The position numbers and the translations under genes were made by a program. This document shows, in pieces, positions 18,159 to 24,850 of a stretch of DNA of 36,780 nt (the first letter of the stretch is position 1; every line of letters starts with the position of its first letter). The notes under the pieces were generated by a model. That model did no database searches. It was not told where the DNA came from and worked only from the letters and a program-made list of their open reading frames with translations. This stretch comes from Planctomycetota bacterium (GTDB lineage Bacteria; Planctomycetota; Planctomycetia; Pirellulales; UBA1268), in NCBI GenBank assembly GCA_029978905.1, contig JAPOIM010000016.1, positions 1-36,780 of the forward strand, given 5' to 3'.

Positions 18159-18206
18159 GTGCGGGCAACATGTGCCCGACAATCCAGTGCGGGCAACATG
18201 TGCCCG
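18159..18206. repeat. two tandem identical hairpin units downstream of tRNA-Asp
   Basis: The 20-base unit GTGCGGGCAACATGTGCCCG occurs at 18159-18178 and again at 18187-18206, separated by eight bases. Each folds as GCGGGCA or CGGGCA / TGCCCG(C) around a five-base ACATG loop. They start nine bases after the tRNA 3' end and may act as a tandem terminator or processing signal. Neither is followed by a T-run. Confidence 0.8.
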
Positions 18207-18273
18207 CAGGCGCCCGCTGCCCGCCCGCCGCAACCCGCCTTTCCTTATTCCCCGGTGCCCGTGCGGGACGGGG

Positions 18274-19377
18274 TTACTCGAGTTCTTCGAGCCAGAGGCG
18301 GATTTCGTTCTCGTATTCGCTCGCGAGCCCGCTGACGATCAACTGCCGATGGAAGCTGGCTGCGCCCTCGGGCACGAGGTCGGCCGCTTCGGCGCTTGGG
18401 AATCGTCGCGTCGGGTCTGGAGCCACGAGGGCGGTGCAGAAGTTGAGCAGGAGTTCGCTCGACGCGACCTCCGGCGGCAAGATTTCTGGCAGCCGGTGCA
18501 CAATCGTGCGTTTCGCTTCGAGCAGTTCGCGGAAGGTGTTGAGGCCGGCAAACGCGGGCCTGCCGGAGAGCATTTCGACAAGCACGTAGCCGAGGCTGGC
18601 GAGGTCGGAGCGAGGCGTGCATTCACGCCCCTCAAGCACTTCGGGGGCTGCGTAGGCCGGGGTGCAGGTCCGCTGTGCGGGGGCATCTTCAAGCGCGATC
18701 GCAGAGCCGATATCGATGATCTTCGCGTTACCGGTTCGCTTCACCATGATGTTGGACGTCTTGATGTCGCTGTGCACGATCTGCTGTCGATGAAGCGCAG
18801 CGAGCGCGGCGAGGCACTCCCGCACGATCGCGATTGCGATGCCTGGTTTCAGACGCGACTGACGCGGGCCGGCGGTCACGATCACGTTGTTGAGATAGGT
18901 CCACCGCTCGGGCGACACCGAGGCTCTCGTGCGGTCGAGCATTTCGGGGGCCAGCAGCCGCGACAGGTCGTAGCCGTCGATCCACTCCATTTCCATCAGT
19001 CGGATCCGCTGCTGCTCCACGAAGTTGTGGACATCGAGAAGGTTGTCTTGCTGAATCTGGGCGACCCGCGATGCGACCGTGGCAATGCGAGCCATTCCCT
19101 CTTCATAGAGCCGCTCGCTGTCGTACCGCTCAGGTGAAAAAATCTTCACCGCCACAGGGAGCGTGAAACCATCGGTGCCGCGACGGGTGGTGAGGAAAAC
19201 CACCCCCTGCCCGCCAGCCCCCAGCCGTCGCGTGAGGTGGTGGTATTCCGTCCAATTCATGCGGCCGACGCTCATCAGGTCGGTGTAGCGACGAAGCAGG
19301 TCTTCGGGGCAGCGAGAAATCGCCTGTCCATCGACCGAGACGGTGGGACGGCCCTCTTGAAAGATCGTTGTGCTCAT
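18274..19377 (-). CDS. serine/threonine protein kinase (Hanks-type, soluble)
   Basis: The product is 367 residues from ATG 19377. The kinase fold covers most of it: Gly-rich loop RLGAGGQGVVF (51-61), VAVK with K78, catalytic loop HSDIKTSN (H202, D204), metal-binding DIG (D222) in place of DFG, and YAAPEVLEG. The HRD arginine is replaced by Ser, making this a non-RD kinase. A roughly 45-residue N-terminal extension precedes the lobe, and no membrane segment or sensor domain is present. Hanks-type kinases are numerous in planctomycetes. The substrate is unknown. An in-frame ATG at 19407 is possible but would be very Arg-rich. The gene sits 49 bp downstream of the dehydrogenase gene on the same strand. 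Confidence 0.85.
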   Translation of the reverse strand: MSTTIFQEGRPTVSVDGQAISRCPEDLLRRYTDLMSVGRMNWTEYHHLTRRLGAGGQGVVFLTTRRGTDGFTLPVAVKIFSPERYDSERLYEEGMARIATVASRVAQIQQDNLLDVHNFVEQQRIRLMEMEWIDGYDLSRLLAPEMLDRTRASVSPERWTYLNNVIVTAGPRQSRLKPGIAIAIVRECLAALAALHRQQIVHSDIKTSNIMVKRTGNAKIIDIGSAIALEDAPAQRTCTPAYAAPEVLEGRECTPRSDLASLGYVLVEMLSGRPAFAGLNTFRELLEAKRTIVHRLPEILPPEVASSELLLNFCTALVAPDPTRRFPSAEAADLVPEGAASFHRQLIVSGLASEYENEIRLWLEELE

Positions 19378-19426
19378 GCGCGCTCGTCGCTGGGCGTGGG
19401 CCCGCATCCTTGCTGTCGTGGAAGGG

Positions 19427-20407
19427 CTACCTGCCCCGTGTTCGAGGTTCTGGAAAACCTAGCCGTTTGTCGACCAGATTGACGAGTGAATCCCCCTGCA
19501 GATACCTCCGTAGGTTATTGCAGAAAAAGTCGGTCATTGCATCGATGCGGTGCTTTGACTGACCGGCCACGTGAGGGGTGATGATCAGTCGCGGGGCAGT
19601 CCAGAGAGGGCTTTCAGCGTGGGGGGGCTCTTCGGCGGTCACGTCGACCGCCGCACAGTCGAGGTGCCCTTGCTCAAGGGCCGCGACCAGAGCTTCAGTG
19701 ACCACGAGCCGCCCACGGGCCACATTGATCAGGATCGTCGATGGCCGAAGTTTTGCGAGTGCCGCAGCGTCGATCATCCGGTCGGTGTGCGGGGTGAGCG
19801 GCGCCGACAAAAAGAGCACGTCCACTTCGGACAGCACTGCGTCGATGTTTTCTGGAGGCAGTAACTGCTCGACATGCGTGGGCTTGTCGACGGGGTAGTA
19901 GTCGGTGGCGAGGATTCGGCAGCGGAAGGGCCTGAGCACTTCGGCAATGCGACGGCCGACGCCACCAAACCCGATGATGCCAACGGTGGCTCCGGTCAGG
20001 TCGCGTGTGGGGCGACGCACAAACTCACGGGCATGCTGCTGCGCCAAGAACAGGGGCAAGCGGCGGGTGCAGGCAATCGCCAGCCCGAGCGCGTGCTCGG
20101 CAACCTGATCAGCCAGCACGCCCGAGGCACTTGTGACCGTGATGGGCGACTCCACCACGACCGGAACAAGGCAGTGGTCGAGCCCGGCCGCAGAAGACTG
20201 AATCCACTGCAGCCGTCCCGCCTTCACCACCTGATCCCACGGCACGGGCACCTTGGGGTGTCCGCAAAAGATGTCTGCCGTTGGCAGCTGCTCGGCCACA
20301 TGCTCCTGGCCCGCATCAACGATCTCTGCGTGGGGGGCGACGGCTTGGATGGCTGCGATGTGGTGCGCTTCAACGGGATAGCAGAGGACGATGCGGGTGG
20401 AAGACAT
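19427..20407 (-). CDS. D-2-hydroxyacid dehydrogenase, NAD-dependent
   Basis: The product is 326 residues. The Rossmann dinucleotide-binding motif is GFGGVG at 146-151. The catalytic triad expected of the D-isomer-specific family is present as R231 (INVARG), E260 (VTAEEPP) and H279 (ITPHVAGQ). The family reduces 2-oxoacids to D-2-hydroxyacids or the reverse (for example glyoxylate, hydroxypyruvate, phosphoglycerate). The particular substrate cannot be read from the sequence. There is no ACT domain, so it is not a typical long SerA. ATG 20407 is the first start, with only a weak AAAGG upstream. The gene is divergent from the DoxX gene. Confidence 0.9.
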   Translation of the reverse strand: MSSTRIVLCYPVEAHHIAAIQAVAPHAEIVDAGQEHVAEQLPTADIFCGHPKVPVPWDQVVKAGRLQWIQSSAAGLDHCLVPVVVESPITVTSASGVLADQVAEHALGLAIACTRRLPLFLAQQHAREFVRRPTRDLTGATVGIIGFGGVGRRIAEVLRPFRCRILATDYYPVDKPTHVEQLLPPENIDAVLSEVDVLFLSAPLTPHTDRMIDAAALAKLRPSTILINVARGRLVVTEALVAALEQGHLDCAAVDVTAEEPPHAESPLWTAPRLIITPHVAGQSKHRIDAMTDFFCNNLRRYLQGDSLVNLVDKRLGFPEPRTRGR

Positions 20408-20499
20408 GGATGAAAGGGCCTTTGGAAATGGCGATCAGTGGGGGCGGACAGGGAGGTAAGCCTCGCGGGCCAAGGTGTCGTTGTCGGGCGGAGGCACGG

Positions 20500-20577
20500 A
20501 TGGCATACTGGGCGGAAGATGGGGAGTTGCCGCGGGGGTGTCTTGCGGCGCTCATTTTTGCGTTCGCGCAATCGTGA
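20500..20577 (+). CDS. possible 25-residue leader peptide upstream of the DoxX gene
   Basis: ATG 20500 has GGAGG five bases upstream, a better ribosome site than that of the DoxX gene itself. The peptide, MAYWAEDGELPRGCLAALIF followed by AFAQS, ends at TGA 20575-20577, 41 nt before the DoxX start. It could be a leader ORF that influences translation of the downstream pair, or a chance frame. Confidence 0.25.
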   Translation: MAYWAEDGELPRGCLAALIFAFAQS

Positions 20578-20617
20578 TCCTCCGTGGGCCAGCCTGCAAG
20601 CGCGGCTGGCAGTGCTC

Positions 20618-21544
20618 ATGCGGCTGACGCTCCTAGCAACCCTTGCACTGATCGCTTTGCGGGTGGTGATCGGCCTGCATTTCTTCCTCGAAGGCTCGAG
20701 CCACCTGCAAGATCCACAGTGGTCGAGCACGGGGTTCCGACGGGCTGCCGTTGGCCCGCTGGGGGACTTTTACCGAGCGTCACTCCCCGAACCGGGCAAT
20801 TTCTCCGGGACGATCGCATCGCTCGACGACCGCCCAACCGCCGAGGTGATCGAGGCGTGGGAAGCGAATGTGGCGGCCGACTGGGAAAAGCGTCTGGCGG
20901 CAAGGCAGCCTGTGGTGGCTGCGGAAGACGTCGGTGCTGCGGCGCAGGCAGCTAAGGAGGCTGTCGAGTCGACACGTGCCGAGTGGAAAGCGTATCTCGA
21001 GGAAGTGCGTCCTGAAATCGAGGACTACCGAGGAGAGTTGGCCCGTTTGGCTGCGATGCGTCGCTCGGGCGGCGCTGAGGAGATCCCGTACGTCATCGAG
21101 CGGATTCGCGACAAACAACGCACCCTGGCTGGGCAGGCTGCCGGGTGGAAGTCCGACGCGGAAGCCTTTGGCGATCGCGTGGTGGGACGGTTTGCTGAGG
21201 CACTCTCGCCGGCGTCGCGTACCGCGGTCGCTGCGGTGGTCGACCGGACCGATCTGTGGAAGGCCGATCAGTTTGTCAGTTGGTCGCTGGTGACGATTGG
21301 AGGATGCCTCGTCATCGGTCTGCTGACGAAGTTCAACGCGATGGGCGGGGTGATCTTCCTTGCCTCTGTGGTCGCGACACAGCCTTTCTGGGTGCCCGGT
21401 GCCCAAACGACCTACGAACAATGGGTGGAGATGGCGGGCCTCTTGGTGCTTGCCTCAATGCCCTGTGGCGGCTGGATGGGCCTCGACTATTTTCTTTCGC
21501 CGCTCACGCGGCGGTGCTGTCCCCTGAGCAAGGATTCACGATGA
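20618..21544 (+). CDS. DoxX-like membrane protein with a long extracytoplasmic insertion
   Basis: The product is 308 residues from ATG 20618; ATG 20519 is an in-frame alternative adding 33 basic residues. Helix 1 (LTLLATLALIALRVVIGLHFF) ends with the FLEGSSHLQDPQWSSTGF pattern seen in DoxX-family proteins. A roughly 160-residue polar, Ala/Glu/Arg-rich, probably coiled-coil region follows, then helices 2-3 (FVSWSLVTIGGCLVIGLLTKF, GGVIFLASVVATQPF) and helix 4 (MAGLLVLASMPCGGWMGLDYF). DoxX proteins are usually four-helix proteins of about 130-160 residues linked to quinone or thiol redox chemistry, so the insertion between helices 1 and 2 is unusual. The stop overlaps the next start by four bases (ATGA), implying translational coupling with the exported oxidoreductase. 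Confidence 0.78.
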   Translation: MRLTLLATLALIALRVVIGLHFFLEGSSHLQDPQWSSTGFRRAAVGPLGDFYRASLPEPGNFSGTIASLDDRPTAEVIEAWEANVAADWEKRLAARQPVVAAEDVGAAAQAAKEAVESTRAEWKAYLEEVRPEIEDYRGELARLAAMRRSGGAEEIPYVIERIRDKQRTLAGQAAGWKSDAEAFGDRVVGRFAEALSPASRTAVAAVVDRTDLWKADQFVSWSLVTIGGCLVIGLLTKFNAMGGVIFLASVVATQPFWVPGAQTTYEQWVEMAGLLVLASMPCGGWMGLDYFLSPLTRRCCPLSKDSR

Positions 21545-23241
21545 ACCTGACGGAAGAGCAGAAGGCAATCGGGAAAGCCAACTTCGCCGATGCGGTTTCG
21601 GTGACGCGGCGTGATTTCCTTACCGGGACGGTCGCTGCTGGGATCGCCAGCGGCGTGGGGCTCGGTTCGCTCTACTTCGGCTACGGGGCCAAGGTTGGGG
21701 ACCCGGTGCGGGTTGGTGTGATCGGCACGGGAGACGAAGGCAGTGTGTTGCTGGGGGCCCACAACCCCGAGTACATGCAGGTCAAAGCGATCGCCGACAT
21801 CCGACCCTACAACGTGTTTCGCGCGTTCCACGGGGATATGTCCAGCCCCAACGCCTACAAGGTTCGCCCTGGGCTGATGCAAATCTACGGCTGGGCCACC
21901 GAAGACGAAGCGCGGAAAAACGTGAAGGTTTATGGGGCCTACGAAGAGCTGCTCGCCGACGACGAGATCGAGGCTGTGGTGATCGCCCTGCCCTTGCACC
22001 TTCACTCGGTGGCGGCAGTGAAGGCGATGCGTGCAGGCAAGCACGTGCTGACCGAGAAGCTCATGGGCCACAGCATTCATGAGTGCAAAGAGATGGGCCG
22101 CGTGGCAGCTGAGACGAATCGGCTGCTGGCCACTGGTCATCAGCGGCACTACAGCGTGCTTTATGACGATGCCGTCTACACCCTCGGCAAGGCGAAGCTG
22201 ATCGGTGATGTGCATTCGATTCGCGCTCAGTGGCACCGCGGCAATCTGCCAGGCAAAGACAGTTGGCAGCCACCGCTTCCGGGCGACGAGGCGCTGGTGA
22301 AAAAGCTCGAAAGTTGGAAAAAGGCTCGCGACTCGGCGAAGCCCTCCGAAATCGAGGATTGGCAGAAGAAGGTGGCGCAGCTTGAGGCCCAACTGCTCGA
22401 CACGCAGGTCGATGCCGCGGCCTACGGCTACGAAGAGAAGATGCTGGCCGACGGCACCGTCCGCACGCCGCTGGAGGAGTTGATTCGCTGGCGTCTGTGG
22501 AACCGGACCGGTGGCGGCCTGATGGCGGAGCTTGGCAGTCACCAACTCGATGCGTCGGGCATCTTCGTGTCGGCGATGCACGAAGGGGGCAAGAAGGTCA
22601 AGCCGCTGACCGTGATGGCGATGGGCAACCGCAGCCTCTTCCCGGCAGATCGCGAAGTCGACGACCACGTCTACTGCATGTACGAGTATCCGGCCCCGGG
22701 CTACTTCGATGAGGCCGGTCAGGTCGTGGACCCCAACAAGAAGATCGTCGTCACCTACTCCTCGATCAACGGCAACGGGTTCGGCGGATACGGTGAGGTT
22801 GTCATGGGCACCTCGGGCACGCTGATCCTTGAGCAGGAGCAGGATGTGATGCTCTACAAGGATTCCGCTCGTGACACGCGGGTCACCGTGGGCAAGGCAA
22901 AGGATGGCTCGCCCACGCTCGATACCACCGAGAGTGGTGGTGGCCCCGGTGCGGTCGCTGCATCCGGCGACGCCGCGGGGGCTCCTCCCTCGCGTGGCTA
23001 CACCGAAGAAATGGAGCACTGGGCCTGGTGTATCCGCAATCCTGCTCCAGAGAACCAGCCAAGGTGCAAGCCGTCGGTTGCTCTGGCCGATGCGGTCATC
23101 GCGCTGGTGAGCAATCAGGCGATCGGCAATCCCACGACCACGCCGCGGATCGAGTTCCAGGACGCCTGGTTCGACATCGACAGCGACGAAACGCCTGAGG
23201 GCATTGCTCCCGATACGGGAAGCGACCGCTACAAGTCGTAG
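21541..23241 (+). CDS. Tat-exported Gfo/Idh/MocA-family oxidoreductase
   Basis: The product is 566 residues. A twin-arginine signal (TRRDFL at 22-27 followed by TGTVAAGIASGVGLGSL) implies export of the folded, cofactor-loaded enzyme. The Rossmann region RVGVIGTGDEGSVLL (58-71) binds NAD(P). The family's HVLTEK motif and the following GHQRHYSVLYDD lie where the catalytic lysine and substrate pocket are expected. A charged, coiled-coil-like insertion (about residues 255-290) and a Gly/Ala-rich linker (GGGPGAVAASGDAAGAPPS) are extra to the core. Planctomycetes carry many such exported oxidoreductases, and sugar or inositol derivatives are typical substrates. The true substrate is unknown. It overlaps the DoxX gene by four bases and probably forms a two-gene operon with it. 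Confidence 0.88.
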   Translation: MNLTEEQKAIGKANFADAVSVTRRDFLTGTVAAGIASGVGLGSLYFGYGAKVGDPVRVGVIGTGDEGSVLLGAHNPEYMQVKAIADIRPYNVFRAFHGDMSSPNAYKVRPGLMQIYGWATEDEARKNVKVYGAYEELLADDEIEAVVIALPLHLHSVAAVKAMRAGKHVLTEKLMGHSIHECKEMGRVAAETNRLLATGHQRHYSVLYDDAVYTLGKAKLIGDVHSIRAQWHRGNLPGKDSWQPPLPGDEALVKKLESWKKARDSAKPSEIEDWQKKVAQLEAQLLDTQVDAAAYGYEEKMLADGTVRTPLEELIRWRLWNRTGGGLMAELGSHQLDASGIFVSAMHEGGKKVKPLTVMAMGNRSLFPADREVDDHVYCMYEYPAPGYFDEAGQVVDPNKKIVVTYSSINGNGFGGYGEVVMGTSGTLILEQEQDVMLYKDSARDTRVTVGKAKDGSPTLDTTESGGGPGAVAASGDAAGAPPSRGYTEEMEHWAWCIRNPAPENQPRCKPSVALADAVIALVSNQAIGNPTTTPRIEFQDAWFDIDSDETPEGIAPDTGSDRYKS

Positions 23242-23263
23242 GTTGCGGCAGCGGAGGTGGTTC

Positions 23264-23444
23264 GTTCGGGGTGAGCCCAGTGCTGCCCCGCCGGACGTTC
23301 GCTTCGGGCCCTCCAGGCCCTTCGCTCACTCGAAGATCCGCTTCGCTTTCGGGTCCGTTCGGGGTGAGCCCGGTGTTGCCTCGCCGGACGTTCGCTTCGG
23401 GCCCTCCAGGCCCTTCGCTCACTCGAAGATCCGCTTCGCTTTCG
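23264..23444. repeat. 93-bp direct repeat, two copies
   Basis: The segment starting GTTCGGGGTGAGCCC at 23264 recurs from 23357. The second copy is nearly identical through about 23444, with a few substitutions (for example AGTGCTGCCCC versus GGTGTTGCCTC). The repeat starts 22 bp after the oxidoreductase stop. Open frames across it are produced by the repeat and show no coding signal. Confidence 0.85.
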
Positions 23445-23499
23445 CCCTCCAGGCTTCGCTCGCTTCTCTACGCCGGCGAGGCAGCACCGGGCTCACCCC
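23361..23499. repeat. 27-bp inverted repeat enclosing the second direct-repeat copy
   Basis: Positions 23361-23387 (starting GGGGTGAGCCCGG) are the reverse complement of 23473-23499 (ending CCGGGCTCACCCC) with one mismatch. About 85 bp lie between the arms, and a small hairpin (CCCTCA/TGAGGG, about 23497-23514) follows. The arms could form a long stem that separates the upstream operon from imuA, or mark the ends of a small non-coding mobile or palindromic element. Confidence 0.75.
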
Positions 23500-23636
23500 T
23501 CACTCGGTTGAGGGTGCTGCTGAACGGTAGTGAAGGCTCGGCGGTCGGCGAACGCTCGAGGAGCGTTGCGGCGTTTCCTTGCCCCGCGACGAGACTTTTG
23601 CTGCTGGTGGGCCGCAGCCGCTGGGTTGCAGTTTTC

Positions 23637-23664
23637 TTGACACGAAATGAAACATGCGTACAGT
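23637..23664 (+). promoter_or_regulatory. sigma-70-type promoter of the imuA-imuB-dnaE2 cassette
   Basis: A perfect -35 TTGACA (23637-23642) is followed after 16 bases by TACAGT (23659-23664), a four-of-six match to the -10. The start site would fall near 23671, giving a leader of about 20 nt before ATG 23693. The -10 lies inside the palindrome at 23656-23670, so a protein bound there would block RNA polymerase. Confidence 0.6.
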
Positions 23665-23670
23665 GTACGC
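23656..23670. promoter_or_regulatory. candidate LexA/SOS operator of the imuA cassette
   Basis: GCGTACAGTGTACGC is a perfect 15-base palindrome (7-base arms around a central G) covering the -10 of the imuA promoter. Its 13-base core matches an element upstream of recA at 11 of 13 positions. imuA cassettes are LexA-controlled in other bacteria, so a LexA site is the natural reading. The motif differs from the E. coli (CTGT-N8-ACAG) and Gram-positive (GAAC-N4-GTTC) operators. Confidence 0.6.
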
Positions 23671-23692
23671 GCGTTCATTTTTGAGGTGTGTC

Positions 23693-24850
23693 ATGTCGAT
23701 GTCTTTTGCGGATGTGTTGCCGCTTCCAGGAGTTGCCGGGGGCAGCTTGCAGGAGGGAACGGTGGATTTGCAGAAGATAGGAGAGGTGTCGCCGGAGCTC
23801 GCGCCTGCGCTGGCTCCTGCGCCTGCGCTGGCCTCTGCGCCTTCGCTGGGCGACGTGGCGCTGGGTGGCATGTCTCGCAGGATGGCGGAGCAGTTGGGGG
23901 TGTCGCCGGTGGGCGTCAGCGGTTCGCTGGCGGCCCCGGGGCCTGTGATTTCCAGTGGTTTCCGAGAACTCGACAGGCTCTTGCCGTCTGGGGGTATCCG
24001 TCTGGGCAGCCTGATCGAATGGCTGCCTGCTGGTGGGCAGCAGGCGACAGGGGCAACAAAGCAGGGGCAGGAGGTGCGTCAGCCTGGCATGCGTCAGGGG
24101 AGCGGCGTGCTCACGCTCGCCCTTGCGCTCGCGGTGCAGGTTGCCCGGGCGGCAGGCGTGGCTGGAGCTGCTTCTGGTGGCCCGACCACGGTGCTCGTGG
24201 TGGATCGCGCGGGGTGGTTTTATCCGCCTGCGGTGATGCGTTGGCTCGGAGCGGTGCGAGGCCAATGGCAGCTTCCGCAGTGCGTGGTGGTGCGCCCCTC
24301 GCGAGACGACGACGAGGTGTGGGCGATCGATCAGGCGCTGCGGTGCGTGGGGGTAGCGGCGGTCGTGGCCTGCCCCACCGCATCCGTGGTCTGTTCGAGT
24401 GTGATGCGGAGATGGCAGCTGGCGGCTCGCGGAAGTGGTGCTGTTGGCATGTTTGTGCGGCCGTGGCAGTGTCGGCGAGATCCTTCGTGGGCCGAGGTGC
24501 GGCTGGTGGCGGCGCCGCTGCGACGATCCATCAGCAGCGGTCGCATCTCACCGCTGCGAAGCCCAGCGGTTTCCCCTCGTTCAGAAGCGGTGCTGCGTTG
24601 TTGGCGGATTGAGCGGCTCTCCAGCGTGCTCTACGGCGAGGGCGTTCGTTGCGAAATCGCGATCGATCTCGAGCGAGGGGTTGAAGCGTCGCCGGCGGGC
24701 TGGCAACGACCGGCGCAGACGCCTCTGCACAGGCAGCGCAGCGACGGGGTGCTGTTTGAGCACCTGGAGAGAAGGCTGCAGGAACTTTCAGGAAAGGCAT
24801 TGCTCGGAAAAGTTTTCAGAAAGGATGGTGTGGCATGCCGCGCATCATGA
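23693..24850 (+). CDS. imuA: ImuA, RecA-like accessory protein of the mutagenic repair complex
   Basis: The product is 385 residues from ATG 23693. ImuA works with ImuB and DnaE2 in damage-induced translesion synthesis. The family core starts with ISSGFRELDRLLPSGGIRLGSLIEWLPAGG (about 84-113) and continues with TTVLVVDRAGWFYPPAVMRWLG, QCVVVRPSRDDDEVWAIDQALRC and VAAVVACPTASV. The Walker A region is degenerate, as is common in ImuA. The N-terminal 80 residues are a low-complexity addition including an Ala/Pro repeat (APALAPAPALASAPS) encoded by an imperfect tandem repeat near 23800-23850. ATG 23654 is in frame but lies inside the operator, upstream of the predicted transcript start. ATG 23693 has GAGGTG upstream. 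The gene overlaps imuB by 16 bases. Confidence 0.85.
   Translation: MSMSFADVLPLPGVAGGSLQEGTVDLQKIGEVSPELAPALAPAPALASAPSLGDVALGGMSRRMAEQLGVSPVGVSGSLAAPGPVISSGFRELDRLLPSGGIRLGSLIEWLPAGGQQATGATKQGQEVRQPGMRQGSGVLTLALALAVQVARAAGVAGAASGGPTTVLVVDRAGWFYPPAVMRWLGAVRGQWQLPQCVVVRPSRDDDEVWAIDQALRCVGVAAVVACPTASVVCSSVMRRWQLAARGSGAVGMFVRPWQCRRDPSWAEVRLVAAPLRRSISSGRISPLRSPAVSPRSEAVLRCWRIERLSSVLYGEGVRCEIAIDLERGVEASPAGWQRPAQTPLHRQRSDGVLFEHLERRLQELSGKALLGKVFRKDGVACRAS

Noticed and set aside
23271-23684. 137-codon frame across the 93-bp repeat
   Set aside because: The translation is simply the repeat read in frame (recurring SPVLPRRTFASGPPGPSL), and it ends inside the imuA control region.
23654-23692. ATG 23654 as the imuA start
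   Set aside because: It lies within the palindromic operator and before the predicted transcription start. ATG 23693 has a ribosome site.
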